NCBI GenBank assembly: GCA_963788325.1
Contig: CAWBGJ010000003.1
Coordinates: 119,387 to 183,386 of the forward strand
Direction of reading: 5' to 3'
DNA length: 64,000 nt
DNA from: Prado023 sp963788325
Lineage (GTDB): Bacteria > Actinomycetota > Actinomycetes > S36-B12 > CAIYMF01
Shown: positions 40,240 to 48,860 of the stretch, in pieces
How positions within the stretch are numbered: position 1 is the first letter of the stretch
Layout of the letters: each line of letters opens with the position of its first letter
Program-made: the position numbers and the translations under genes
The notes under the pieces: generated by a model
Database searches by the model: none
What the model saw: the letters and a program-made list of their open reading frames with translations, nothing else
Told to the model about the DNA's origin: nothing

Positions 40240-41803
40240 GTGACTGACACGCCGATCCACGACCCCGCCGAGCCCCGCCCGAGCGCGCCCGAACCCGATC
40301 CCTCGGGCTGGGTGTCCCTCGACGAGGTCGACCCGGCCGCGGGCGACGGCACCTTCGAGGTCGATGACGACGCGTGGGAGTACGACGAGGCTGCGGAGCG
40401 CGCTGCGCTGGCCGCCGCTGCTGCGGAGTTCGGCGTCGACCTGGACGCCGACGACCTGGCCGAGGCCTCCGGACAGGCGCTGCCCGTGGTGGCCATCGTC
40501 GGCCGGCCGAACGTCGGCAAGTCGACGCTGGTCAACCGGATCCTCGGCCGGCGCGAGGCGGTCGTGCAGGACGTGCCCGGCGTGACGCGTGACCGGGTCT
40601 CCTACGAGGCGGAGTGGTCCGGGCGCCGATTCGTGCGTGCTCGACACCGGCGGCTGGGACCCGGACGCCCGCGGGCTGGCTGCCCAGATCGCCGCGCAGG
40701 CGGAGGTGGCGGTGGCGCCAGTCCGACGCCGTGGTCCTGGTGGTGGACGCGACCGTCGGTGCCACCGACTCCGACGAGGCGGTCGTCAAGGTCCTGCGCC
40801 GCGCGGGCAAGCCGGTGGTGCTGGCTGCCAACAAGGTCGACGATGCTCGAGCGGAGGCGGACGCCGCGATGCTGTGGTCACTGGGCCTGGGCGAGCCGTA
40901 CGCGGTGTCCGCGCTGCACGGCCGCGGCAGCGGTGACCTGCTCGACGCCGTGCTCGCGGTCCTGCCCGAGGAGGGCAGCGGACGCTCGCGCGACGGAGGG
41001 CCGCGCCGGGTCGCGCTGGTCGGCAAGCCGAACGTCGGCAAGACGTCGCTGCTGAACAAGCTGGCCGGTCAGGAGCGATCGGTGGTCGACGACGTGGCGG
41101 GCACGACGGTCGATCCGGTCGACGAGGTCGTCGAGCTGGGCGACCGGCAGTTCCTGTTCGTCGACACCGCCGGGCTTCGCCGCGAGGTGCGCGTGGCCAG
41201 CGGTCACGAGTACTACGCCTCGCTGCGCACACAGGCGGCGCTGGAGACGGCCGAGGTCGCGGTCGTGCTGATCGACGGCGGTCGAGCCGATGACCGAGCA
41301 GGACCTGCGGATCATCTCGATGGTCGTCGAGTCCGGTCGCGCGCTGGTGCTGGCGTTCAACAAGTGGGATCTGGTCGACGAGGAGCGCCGGCGCTACCTC
41401 GAGCGGGAGATCGAGCGTGACCTGGCGCCGGTGCCGTGGGCGCCGCGGGTCAACATCTCGGCGCTGACCGGGCGGTCCGTGGACAAGCTGGTGCCGGCGA
41501 TCGACGCCGCGCTGGCCGGCTGGGAGACCAGGGTGTCCACGGGGCGGCTGAACAAGTTCCTCAAGGAGATGGTGGCGGCCACATCCGCCCCCGGTGCGCG
41601 GGGGCAGGCAGCCCCGGATCCTGTTCGCCACCCAGGCCTCGACGCGGCCGCCGACGTTCGTGCTGTTCACCACCGGTTTCCTGGAGGCCGGCTACCGACG
41701 GTTCCTGGAGCGGCGCCTGCGTGAGGAGTTCGGCTTCGACGGCACGCCGATCCGGATCAACGTGCGGGTGCGCGAGAAGCGCGGGGCGAACCGAAGTGGC
41801 TGA
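40240..41803 (+). CDS. der: Ribosome-assembly GTPase Der (EngA), four frame changes
   Basis: Tandem-GTPase essential for 50S maturation. An acidic N-terminal extension of about 85 residues (typical of actinobacteria) precedes G domain 1, VAIVGRPNVGKSTLVNRILG. The chain then changes frame near 40635 (into LDTGGWDPDARGLAAQIAAQ), near 40712 (into QSDAVVLVVDATVGATD), near 41282 (into PMTEQDLRIISMVV) and near 41590 (into GGRQPRILFATQASTRPP). G domain 2 has VALVGKPNVGKTSLLNKLAG, DTAGLRR and NKWD; the KH-like domain ends FGFDGTPIRINVRVREKR. Every motif survives in one frame or another, so indel errors in the sequence are the likely cause rather than decay. Confidence 0.88.
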
Positions 41804-42101
41804 TGACCGGGGCGTGCCCAGGCGCGCGGCGGACTGGTTGTTCGTGGACCGGGAGACCGGGCGGTACGTGCTCGGGCAGTTCCCGAACCCGCCGATCATC
41901 ATCTTCGTGGTGGCGCGAGTCCTGGCCTGGGCCACGGGCGCTGTGGGCACGTGGGGCTCGATCCTGTACTGGGTCGGTACCGGCGCCCTGGCGTGGTGGG
42001 CCGCGGACGAGCTGCTGCGCGGGGTGAACCCGTTCCGGCGGATGCTGGGGGCTGTGGTGCTCGCGTTCGCGGTGTGGGGTGTCGCGTCGCGGCTGGCTTG
42101 A
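41796..42101 (+). CDS. Small membrane protein downstream of der
   Basis: 101 residues from a GTG that overlaps the der stop. WLFVDRETGRYVLGQFPNPPIII is followed by two hydrophobic segments (about residues 30-46 and 48-66) and a third near the C-terminus (MLGAVVLAFAVWGVAS). The pattern of an aqueous N-terminus and two or three helices recurs downstream of der in other actinobacteria, but I know no function. Translational coupling to der is suggested by the overlap. Confidence 0.7.
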   Translation: MADDRGVPRRAADWLFVDRETGRYVLGQFPNPPIIIFVVARVLAWATGAVGTWGSILYWVGTGALAWWAADELLRGVNPFRRMLGAVVLAFAVWGVASRLA

Positions 42102-42210
42102 CGGCCACCCAATGTGCTGATCCGGACACGTGTGTCCGCGGGCGGCCGGCCGCTGTCCGAATCCGACCAATGCGCGGCTGCGACGGTGAGCAGGACTCGC
42201 AGTCGGGGCT

Positions 42211-42686
42211 TCAGACCTTCTTGGGGACCTTGCCGGTCATCTTCAGCGCGCCACACATGAGCCGGTGGAAGCCGTCGGAGGTGGGGCCGAACATGAGCGG
42301 GCAGCCACCGTCGATGACCGTGACCCCGTGGGCACGGCCGAGCTCGGTGGCTTCGGGGGAGACGCTGCCTGCTCCGAATGCCCGGTGCATCCACACCGCG
42401 CCGATGCCCAGGTCGATGACCTCGCGCATGGTGCCCTCGGCGTGGTCCGGGCGCGTGCCGATCACGACGGCCTCGACGCCACCGGGGATGGCAGTGAGGT
42501 TCGCGTAGGTGGCGTCGCCCTCAGCGGTGGGCGAGTTCGGGTTGACCGCGAAGACCTGATAGCCGCGCTCGCGCAGGCGGGTGTAGACGGCATTGCTGCC
42601 GTGCCCTGCGGGTTGGCCGAGACCCCGGTCACGGCGATCCGCTGGTGGGCCAGGAACTGGGCGGCTGCGTCCTTGATGAGGGTCAT
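42211..42686 (-). CDS. CoA-binding domain protein (YccU-like), frameshifted near 42603
   Basis: About 157 residues when joined. The N-terminal part, MTLIKDAAAQFLAHQRIAVTGVSANPQG, begins a Rossmann-like CoA-binding domain. One base appears to be missing in GGGCACGGCAG, after which the homologous chain continues as HGSNAVYTRLRERGYQVFAVNP and then AVVIGTRPDHAEGTMREVIDLGI and the typical FGAGSVSPEA...GVTVIDGGCPLMF. The family (YccU/COG1832) resembles the N-terminal domain of succinyl-CoA ligase alpha; its function is unsettled. It marks the edge between the core region and the mobile-element region. Confidence 0.8.
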
Positions 42687-42983
42687 GCTTGCTCCTCGTC
42701 GTCGGTGCCGACCCTCGACACCGCGCCGTTGACGGTACCCGGCCGGCCCGGTGCGGGGTACGGCCGATGGTCCCGCGCGACCGGGTCGATGCGGTGGCGC
42801 GGATCGTCTTGCCTCATGTCAAGTTGATCGCGAAGGGTGAGCGCGTGCCTCACGTGTTTTGATCGCGAACTGGGGGCGTCAGGCTTGGGCTCGGGTGGTG
42901 GTTCGGTCGCGTGCGGAGTCCAGCAGCCGGTGAAGCGCCCCAGGTTTGATGCCGCATCTTTCTGAGTTGGAAGGATGCTGTTC

Positions 42984-43295
42984 ATGCCGAAGAAGATTGA
43001 TGAGGAGCTCAAGGCCCGTGCCGTGAGGCTGGTGACCGAGCATCAGCAGGAGTACCCGTCGCTGACCGCGGCGTGTGCTGCCGTGGCCCGCCAGCTGGGG
43101 GTGGGTCATGAGTCGGTGCGCCGCTGGGTGCGCCAGGCCGAGGTCGATGCCGGGCTGCGGCCCGGGGTGTCCTCCGAGGAGTCCGAGGAGATCAAGAAGC
43201 TGAAGGCCGAGAACCGCCGACTGCGGGAGGACGTGGCGATTCTGCGGGCGGCGACGTCTTTCTTCGCGGGGGAACTCGACCCCCGCAACCGCTGA
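42984..43295 (+). CDS. IS3-family transposase orfA (helix-turn-helix subunit)
   Basis: 103 residues, MPKKIDEELKARAVRLVTEH start. An HTH_Tnp_1 helix-turn-helix covers about residues 5-55 (AAVARQLGVGHESVRRWVRQAEVD), followed by a leucine-zipper-like coiled coil SEEIKKLKAENRRLREDVAIL that mediates OrfA/OrfAB contact in the family. GGAAGG lies 9 bases before the chosen ATG; an in-frame ATG at 42975 is closer to it and less likely. OrfB begins two bases after the stop in another frame, as expected for IS3 elements that use frameshifting. Confidence 0.85.
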   Translation: MPKKIDEELKARAVRLVTEHQQEYPSLTAACAAVARQLGVGHESVRRWVRQAEVDAGLRPGVSSEESEEIKKLKAENRRLREDVAILRAATSFFAGELDPRNR

Positions 43296-43297
43296 TC

Positions 43298-43782
43298 ATG
43301 GGGTTCATCGACACCATGCGCAGCGAGGGCCACGCGGTCGAGTCGATCTGTCGGGTCCTGCGTGAGCAGGGTTGCCAGGTCGCCGCGCGGACCTACCGAT
43401 CCTGGAAGCGACCCGGCCGGGTCGTGGCCGAGCGCACGGTCACCGACGCGATTGTCACCGATCACGTCCGCGACCTGGCCTGGAGGGTCGATGAGCAGGG
43501 CCGGCGCCGGTTGACCCCGGAGGGCTTGTATGGGCGGCGCAAGATGACCGCTCTGGTCCGCCGGTCGTTGCCGGAGGCCTCGGCTGGCAGCGTGGATCGG
43601 GCGATGCGCGCCCTGGGGCTGAGCGGGATCCGCCGGGTCAAGGGGGTGCGGACCACGATCCCCGGCAAGGACGGGCGCCGGGCTGGGGACCTGCTCAACC
43701 GGGACTTCACCGCGTGCGCCCCGAACCGCACGTGGGTGATGGACTTCACCTACGTGCGGACCTGGGCTGGGTTCGTCTATGT
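43298..43782 (+). pseudogene. IS3-family transposase orfB, 5' half only
   Basis: About 161 residues related to IS3 OrfB: the HTH_21 region (MGFIDTMRSEGHAVESICRVL), RRKMTALVRRSLPEASAGSVDRAMRALGLSG and the beginning of the rve integrase core. Only the first catalytic Asp of the DDE triad is present, in NRTWVMDFTYV; the other Asp and the Glu are lost where the recombinase element is inserted. The reading frame continues into the element as unrelated sequence to 44005. The IS cannot transpose by itself. Confidence 0.85.
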
Positions 43783-43862
43783 ATTAGTTACGTGGAATCA
43801 GATGGCAGGTTGGATCATCACTGACCGTCACCTCGCCCACGAGCTGAGAGGCCCCATTACAC

Positions 43863-44909
43863 GTGAACATCGAGGAGAAGTGGCCCGTTCTGGGTCGGCA
43901 CGAGCGAGCCGCGGAGTGGCTGACGATCTGGACCGATCTGGGCCGTGCCCCGCGCACCATCGACGCCTACGCTCGCGCGCTCGCGGAGTACTTGCTGGTC
44001 TGTGAGCGCGACGGTGTCGACCCCCTCACGGCGAACCGCTCTCAGGTTGCGTTGTTCGTGCGGGAGTTGGCGACCCGGCCGCATCGCCGAGGCGGCAACG
44101 TCGTGGCGTTGGACTCTGGGGCTGGTCTGTCGAACGCGACGTTGCAGCAGCGGCTGGTGTCAGTCCGACTGTTCTACGACTTCTTGATCGAGGAAGGCGT
44201 GCGGGACTCCAATCCAGTCGGCCGCGGCCGCTACACCCCTGGCCGGCACTTCGGCTCGGGCTCCCGGCCGCTGGTCGCACGGATGGTCAAGTTGCCGTGG
44301 ATCCCGGTCGACAGCGAGTGGCTGCAGGTGCTCGAGGTGTTCCGCCTGGAGCCGATCCGCAACCGGCTGATGCTCGCGCTGGCCTATGACTCGGCGTTGC
44401 GGCGTGAGGAGCTGTGCTCGCTGCGCACCGACGACTTCGACCCGGCGCACCGCACTCTGCGGGTCCGGGCCGAGACGACCAAGACCCGCCGCGAACGGGT
44501 CGTTCCCTACTCCGCCTCCACCGGGGTGCTGCTCGCGGACTACCTGCGACACCGGGGCACGCTCAGTCGAGCCAGGGGTCCGTTGTTCTTGTCGGAATCG
44601 CGGCGCAACTACGGCGAACCGCTGACCTTGTGGACCTGGTCGAAGGTCGTACGCCGGGTTGCGCTGGCCGCTGAGGTGCCACGGTTCTCGACCCACACCA
44701 CTCGGCATCTGTGTCTGACCGACCTGGCCCGGATGGGCTGGGAGCTGCACACGATCGCGACGTTCGCCGGGCATCAGTCGACGGAGACGACCATGGGCTA
44801 CATCCACCTGTCCGGCAGGGAGCTGTCCACCCAGCTGAACCGTTCGATGACACACCTGCACGCCCAGCGCGTCAGCATGCTCACCGAGATCCCCGCGAGC
44901 CAGGCATGA
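43863..44909 (+). CDS. Tyrosine recombinase, TnpA-like (first gene of the pair)
   Basis: 348 residues from a GTG. N-terminal SAM-like core-binding domain (about 15-115, ...APRTIDAYARALAEYLLVC), then the catalytic domain. Arg I is in DSALRREELCSL, the Lys-bearing hairpin in RVRAETTKTRRERVVPY, His-x-x-Arg in STHTTRHLCLTDLA, His in FAGHQSTETTMGYIHL and the Tyr nucleophile in that same segment. The domain order and partner gene suggest TnpA of the Tn554 family rather than a phage integrase. Its stop overlaps the start of the second recombinase (ATGA). Confidence 0.88.
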   Translation: MNIEEKWPVLGRHERAAEWLTIWTDLGRAPRTIDAYARALAEYLLVCERDGVDPLTANRSQVALFVRELATRPHRRGGNVVALDSGAGLSNATLQQRLVSVRLFYDFLIEEGVRDSNPVGRGRYTPGRHFGSGSRPLVARMVKLPWIPVDSEWLQVLEVFRLEPIRNRLMLALAYDSALRREELCSLRTDDFDPAHRTLRVRAETTKTRRERVVPYSASTGVLLADYLRHRGTLSRARGPLFLSESRRNYGEPLTLWTWSKVVRRVALAAEVPRFSTHTTRHLCLTDLARMGWELHTIATFAGHQSTETTMGYIHLSGRELSTQLNRSMTHLHAQRVSMLTEIPASQA

Positions 44910-47251
44910 CCGGGCTGCCCGCCGCACACTCCGGCATCACCGCCGACTCCATTGCGATCCGGTGGCACCTGCCGCTCGCGGAGTTCGACCGCGGTCCCGA
45001 GCTGCGCGTGGAGGAAGCTGAGGCGTTGCACGCGCTGAGCCCGTTGGAAATGCGACGCAACCGTGCCCGCGGCATCCCTCGCCGAACCGCCGGAAACTGG
45101 ACAGCACTGGCCCGGTTGGTCGAGCCGCTGGACGCGGCCCGCGCAGTCCTGCACCACGTCGACGACGTCCGCTACCGGCGCGCAGGTGCCCACGCGGCTG
45201 CCGTCGTCCTGGCGCACTGCGCCACCGCGGACCGGGCCTACTGGGGCTGGTCAGCCTGGGACTGGGCCACAGTCTGCGGCCCGTCCAGCCAGGCGTTCCT
45301 GGCCGCCCAGCCGCTGTCAACCGAGAAGATGGTGCGTCCATTCGTGATGGCACTGGGCTACCTGCTTGGTGAGTTCAGCGAGTACCAGCACCTCGGAAAC
45401 TTCAACCGTCTACACCTGGCCAACCTGGTCTTCGGCACCGAGCCCATCGAGGAGACCATGAGCCAGGCCAGCACGGTGATGCAGCGGTGGGGCTACCTCA
45501 GCCAGACCAGGGACGAAGGCCGTTACCGGCTGCCCGGCATCCTCAGCCAGGCGCTGCTCATCAACCGCAGTCCCCGCCTGCAGGACCTCAGCACCGCGGC
45601 TTTCGCCGCGCTGAACGCCCATCCCGCGACGTCAGGACGTCACCCGGCCACGCTGCACGCGCTTCAGCGCGTGGTCGCCGACCTCGGCCACTGCGACGTC
45701 CCAGTCCGGCCGGGCTACAACCACTCGCCCGGCATCATCGGCACGCATCCGACCTGGGCTGCCTGGGTCCAGCGCTGGTACGACACCTCGACCCTCACCC
45801 CCAAAGTCCGCGCCCTCATCCGAACCATGATGGCCAAGGCCGGACGGTGGCTGGCCGTCGAGCACCCCGACATCAGCGAACCGGGCCAGTGGACAAGGTC
45901 CACCTGCGCGGCCTGGGTCGCCGCGATCGACCGGATGGCCATCGGTGACTACACCCAGCGCCGTGATCACCTCAACGCACGCGCCGGAGAACCGATTGCG
46001 CCACGCACCAAGGCCCACATCCTGATGGCCAGCCGCACCTTCTTCCGCGACTGCCAGGAGTGGGAGTGGATCCCACGGCACTTCGACCCGACCCGGGCAC
46101 TCGCGGTTCCCCGCAGCGTCGCCGCACTGATCGGGACCGACCCGCGGATCATCTCCGACGATGTCTGGGCCAAGCTGATGTGGGCCGGCCTACAACTTCA
46201 AGCCCACGACCTGCCCGGCACCTCAGCCGGCAGCTACTACCCGCTGCCACTCATCCGAGCGCTCGCGGTCACGTGGCTGTTCTCCGGCCTGCGCAGCGAC
46301 GAGATCTCCCGCCTGCGAGTCGGCTGCATCCGCTGGCAACACGACGGACACCCCATTCCCGCCGACTCCACGGAGGTCCTTGCCCACGACGCCGTCTGCC
46401 TACTCGACGTCCCCGTCCACAAGACCGGCACCGCCTTCACCAAGCCGGTCGATCCGCTCGTCGGCCAAGCCATCGAGGCCTGGCAGCTGCTGCGCCCCGA
46501 ACAGCCCACGCATCTGGATCGCAAAACAAGTGAGCAGGTCGACCTGCTGTTCTCCGTCCGCGCACACCCGGTTGCCAAGAACTACATCAACCGCTCCCTG
46601 ATCCCCTCGCTCTGCGCCAAGGCAGGTGTCCCCACCAGCGATGTCCGCGGCAACATCACCAGCCACCGGGCGCGCTCGACGATCGCCAGCCAGCTCTACA
46701 ACGCCAAGGAACCGATGACACTGTTCGAGCTGCAAGCCTGGCTCGGACATCGCTCCCCGATGAGCACCCAGCACTACGCGAAGATCAGCCCGAACACGCT
46801 ATCCAAGGCCTACACCGAAGCCGGCTACTTCGCCCGCAACATCCGCACCATCGAGGTCCTGATCGACCGTGACACCGTCGCCGCCGGCGCACCCGCTGAC
46901 GGTCAGCCCTGGCAGCACTACGACCTCGGGCACGGCTACTGCAGCTACAGCTTCTTCGAGCAGTGCCAGCACCGGATGGCCTGCGCCCGTTGCGACTTCT
47001 ACACTCCCAAAGGCTCCACCAAAGCACAGCTGCTCGAGGCCAAAGACAACCTGCAGAAGATGCTCGCCACCATCCCCCTCACCGACGACGAACGCGCAGC
47101 GGTCGACGACGGCCATAGCGCCGTGGACGCACTCCTCACCCGGCTCGCAGACGTCCCGACGCCCGCCGGACCCACTCCACACCAGATCGGGCTGCCACCA
47201 ACCGTGACTCTGCTCCCCATCGTCGAAGTCACGCAGCGCCACACCAACTGA
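44906..47251 (+). CDS. Large tyrosine recombinase, TnpB-like (second gene of the pair)
   Basis: 781 residues. The first 430 residues have no catalytic motifs and are presumably DNA-binding or contact the partner. The catalytic domain shows Arg in FSGLRSDEISRLRVG, His-x-x-Arg in SHRARSTIASQLY and His...Tyr in LGHRSPMSTQHYAKI. Beyond it, about residue 676, the Cys/His cluster GYCSYSFFEQCQHRMACARC looks like a zinc-binding knuckle, followed by a helical LEAKDNLQKMLATIPL tail. This architecture is that of Tn554 TnpB-like proteins of actinobacteria. It ends 11 bases before the right inverted repeat. Confidence 0.85.
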   Translation: MTGLPAAHSGITADSIAIRWHLPLAEFDRGPELRVEEAEALHALSPLEMRRNRARGIPRRTAGNWTALARLVEPLDAARAVLHHVDDVRYRRAGAHAAAVVLAHCATADRAYWGWSAWDWATVCGPSSQAFLAAQPLSTEKMVRPFVMALGYLLGEFSEYQHLGNFNRLHLANLVFGTEPIEETMSQASTVMQRWGYLSQTRDEGRYRLPGILSQALLINRSPRLQDLSTAAFAALNAHPATSGRHPATLHALQRVVADLGHCDVPVRPGYNHSPGIIGTHPTWAAWVQRWYDTSTLTPKVRALIRTMMAKAGRWLAVEHPDISEPGQWTRSTCAAWVAAIDRMAIGDYTQRRDHLNARAGEPIAPRTKAHILMASRTFFRDCQEWEWIPRHFDPTRALAVPRSVAALIGTDPRIISDDVWAKLMWAGLQLQAHDLPGTSAGSYYPLPLIRALAVTWLFSGLRSDEISRLRVGCIRWQHDGHPIPADSTEVLAHDAVCLLDVPVHKTGTAFTKPVDPLVGQAIEAWQLLRPEQPTHLDRKTSEQVDLLFSVRAHPVAKNYINRSLIPSLCAKAGVPTSDVRGNITSHRARSTIASQLYNAKEPMTLFELQAWLGHRSPMSTQHYAKISPNTLSKAYTEAGYFARNIRTIEVLIDRDTVAAGAPADGQPWQHYDLGHGYCSYSFFEQCQHRMACARCDFYTPKGSTKAQLLEAKDNLQKMLATIPLTDDERAAVDDGHSAVDALLTRLADVPTPAGPTPHQIGLPPTVTLLPIVEVTQRHTN

Positions 47252-47277
47252 GGGCTTGACAAATCTGATTCCACATA

Positions 47278-47607
47278 ATGGTGGCCTTCCTCGACCTGTC
47301 CGCCCGGCTGACCGCCGCCCAATGGACTCCCCCGAGCTGCGTGGCACAGGAACTCGGCGTCCGGCTACTGCTCAACCAAGCCACCGCTGTCGCCGACCTC
47401 GCCGGGCTCACTCTGCCCCCCGACTGGCCAGACACCCTGGCCGAACTACTGCTCGAGGACATCGACCACGAATACCTCTACGACCCCGCCCTCGACGGAT
47501 TCGAGGACGACCCGGACTTCGGCCCACCCGGCATGGCTTCCATGCGCGTCCAGGACTGGTTCACCCACTTCCCCGGCCACCCACCCCTGCCCCCCTACCT
47601 CACGTGA
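47278..47607 (+). CDS. Acidic hypothetical protein at the right end of the recombinase element
   Basis: 109 residues, strongly acidic, with DWPDTLAELLLEDIDHEYLYDPALDG as its middle part. I do not recognise a family. The ATG lies three bases after the right inverted repeat, so the true start may have been lost or replaced when the element inserted, or the gene may be the third, accessory gene of the element (TnpC-like position and size, but no visible similarity). Coding is supported by codon bias and by the small gene that follows in the same direction. Confidence 0.5.
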   Translation: MVAFLDLSARLTAAQWTPPSCVAQELGVRLLLNQATAVADLAGLTLPPDWPDTLAELLLEDIDHEYLYDPALDGFEDDPDFGPPGMASMRVQDWFTHFPGHPPLPPYLT

Positions 47608-47677
47608 GCGCGAGCGACCCGACCGCCCCGAACCGCCGAAACCCACAGCACCGCCACACCCAGAAAGGCTCCACCCC

Positions 47678-47986
47678 ATGACGACCCCTCCCGGCCCGCC
47701 ACCCACGGAGTTGCCGACCGCGTTCCGGGCCGAGTTGCGCACCCTGATCCACGCGCAGCCGACCCCCGAGCTGCGGTCCTCAACCATCTACAACATCGTG
47801 CGCGAGTGCTACGACGCCGTCCGCGCCATTCACGGCCCCGCCGCGGACACAGAGGAACGCAGCAGCATGGGCGACGTCAGCACCGCCGCTCTCGAGCACG
47901 AGGACGCCATGTATCGGCTGGCCGGCCTCGTAGGCGTGATCGACGACCGCGGGGGCAGCACCCACTCCACAGCCCAGTCAACCTGA
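47678..47986 (+). CDS. Small hypothetical protein
   Basis: 102 residues, ATG with AGAAAGG upstream. Helical and mostly acidic: FRAELRTLIHAQPTPELRSSTIYNIVRECYDAVRAI and STAALEHEDAMYRLAGLVGVIDD. No family recognised. It lies 70 bases after the acidic gene in the same orientation and may be co-transcribed with it. Beyond its stop, 47987-48344 contains no convincing gene; only a repeat copy at 48193-48230. Confidence 0.5.
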   Translation: MTTPPGPPPTELPTAFRAELRTLIHAQPTPELRSSTIYNIVRECYDAVRAIHGPAADTEERSSMGDVSTAALEHEDAMYRLAGLVGVIDDRGGSTHSTAQST

Positions 47987-48192
47987 CGTGATGAGCCACA
48001 GCCCCCGCCCCCGGGCCGCCGGGATCAACATCGTCGAACGACCCGAGCAGGAAACGCCCGGGTGGGTTGCCGTTGCCGATGGTGCCGGTGGAGTCAACCC
48101 TCACAGTGACTGTGCCGCCCACGCCGCACGAGACCCCTACTCGGCGTTGCTGCCTGGCTGGGTGCCAGCGCTCGAAGTCGACTGCACAGATC

Positions 48193-48230
48193 CCCGAAGC
48201 CTTCTGCGCGCCCACTCGCGGCGCTGTGAC
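48193..48230 (+). repeat. Dispersed intergenic repeat, copy A
   Basis: Holds CCCGAAGCC, a short spacer, then GCCCACTCGCGGCGCTGTGAC. The same two words occur together at 52320-52350 (CCCGAAGCC next to GCCCAACTCGCGGCGATGTGAC), and the second word again at 51756-51775. It lies in a gene-free stretch (47987-48344) in front of two membrane-protein genes. Confidence 0.5.
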
Positions 48231-48344
48231 GCACCAGCGCCCGCACTATCGGTGCGTGAGGTGTTGCAGCCACCTCGCTATCGGGCCCGTTCGGCGGGAT
48301 GATGAAGTCGGGTTGGATCGTGGGTCTGGCCCGTGGGAGTGATG

Positions 48345-48860
48345 ATGGATGTCGTCGAGGTCCCCTCGTCCGGTTCCCGGAGTGCGATGCCCGCAGGGTC
48401 GCCCCGCATCGGCTGGCGGAGACCCGCTATAGCCGGAGCGGTCGCGTTCTGGTCGGCCAACCTCGTCATCTCGGTGACCCCGATCGCCGCGACGTACCGG
48501 TCCGCATTGTCGATTGCCTATGTGCCGATGCTCGTGGAGGCGGCAGTCGGTGGGCTGCTCATCGCCGGCGTCGTGGCTCTGGTGCTCGTGCGATACCCGG
48601 AGCGGGTCCCCGGCAGCGGCCTGCTGAGCCGGGCCCTGTGGCTCAGCGCAGCCGCCCTCATCCTTCTCACCGTGGTCGTCGAGCTGCCCTCGAAGCTGCG
48701 ATCGGGAGTGTCCGACCCCGGCCACTGGTTGCTCGTGGCAACCCTTTTCAACGTGATCCGCCTCCTCGCCCTCGGGCTGGCGGTCGGGCTGGTCACCCGG
48801 GCAGAGCAGACCAGAGCAGATCCTCACTCACAGGTGACCGAACGAGGGGGGCTGCCGTGA
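48345..48860 (+). CDS. Four-helix membrane protein of unknown function
   Basis: 171 residues from an ATG with GGGAG five bases upstream. Four hydrophobic segments are visible: AIAGAVAFWSANLVISV, MLVEAAVGGLLIAGVVALVL, LWLSAAALILLTVVVEL and FNVIRLLALGLAVGLV. The size and spacing resemble the DUF4386-like neighbour. GTGA overlap with the next gene shows they are an operon. No enzymatic motif is visible. Two alternative starts lie just upstream (48333, 48342). Confidence 0.6.
   Translation: MDVVEVPSSGSRSAMPAGSPRIGWRRPAIAGAVAFWSANLVISVTPIAATYRSALSIAYVPMLVEAAVGGLLIAGVVALVLVRYPERVPGSGLLSRALWLSAAALILLTVVVELPSKLRSGVSDPGHWLLVATLFNVIRLLALGLAVGLVTRAEQTRADPHSQVTERGGLP

Larger units (their letters stand above)
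42926..43782 (+). mobile_element. IS3-family insertion sequence, truncated on the right
   Basis: Contains orfA and the first half of orfB of an IS3-type element. The left end is probably near TGAAGCGCCCCAGGTTTGAT (about 42930), which resembles ends of actinobacterial IS3 elements; this is an estimate. Homology to IS3 transposases stops at about 43782 in FVYV, where the recombinase element begins. No right half or right end of this IS is found after 47274, so insertion was accompanied or followed by loss of the remainder. Confidence 0.75.
43792..47274 (+). mobile_element. Two-gene tyrosine-recombinase element with inverted ends
   Basis: GTGGAATCAGAT at 43792-43803 is repeated exactly inverted at 47263-47274, and these words closely enclose two overlapping tyrosine-recombinase genes (348 and 781 residues). 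The pair resembles TnpA and TnpB of Tn554-type elements, which move by site-specific recombination without target duplication. No cargo gene lies inside. The left end interrupts an IS3 orfB. The true ends may extend a few bases beyond the repeats. Confidence 0.75.

Noticed and set aside
47278..47320. Remainder of IS3 orfB after the element (MVAF resembling the VAF that follows FVYV)
   Set aside because: Similarity ends after three residues; the rest of the frame shows no integrase motif.
43792..47607. Recombinase-in-trio (RIT) element
   Set aside because: Only two tyrosine recombinases are present and their sizes (348 and 781) do not fit the three similar-sized RIT genes; the third gene has no recombinase motif.
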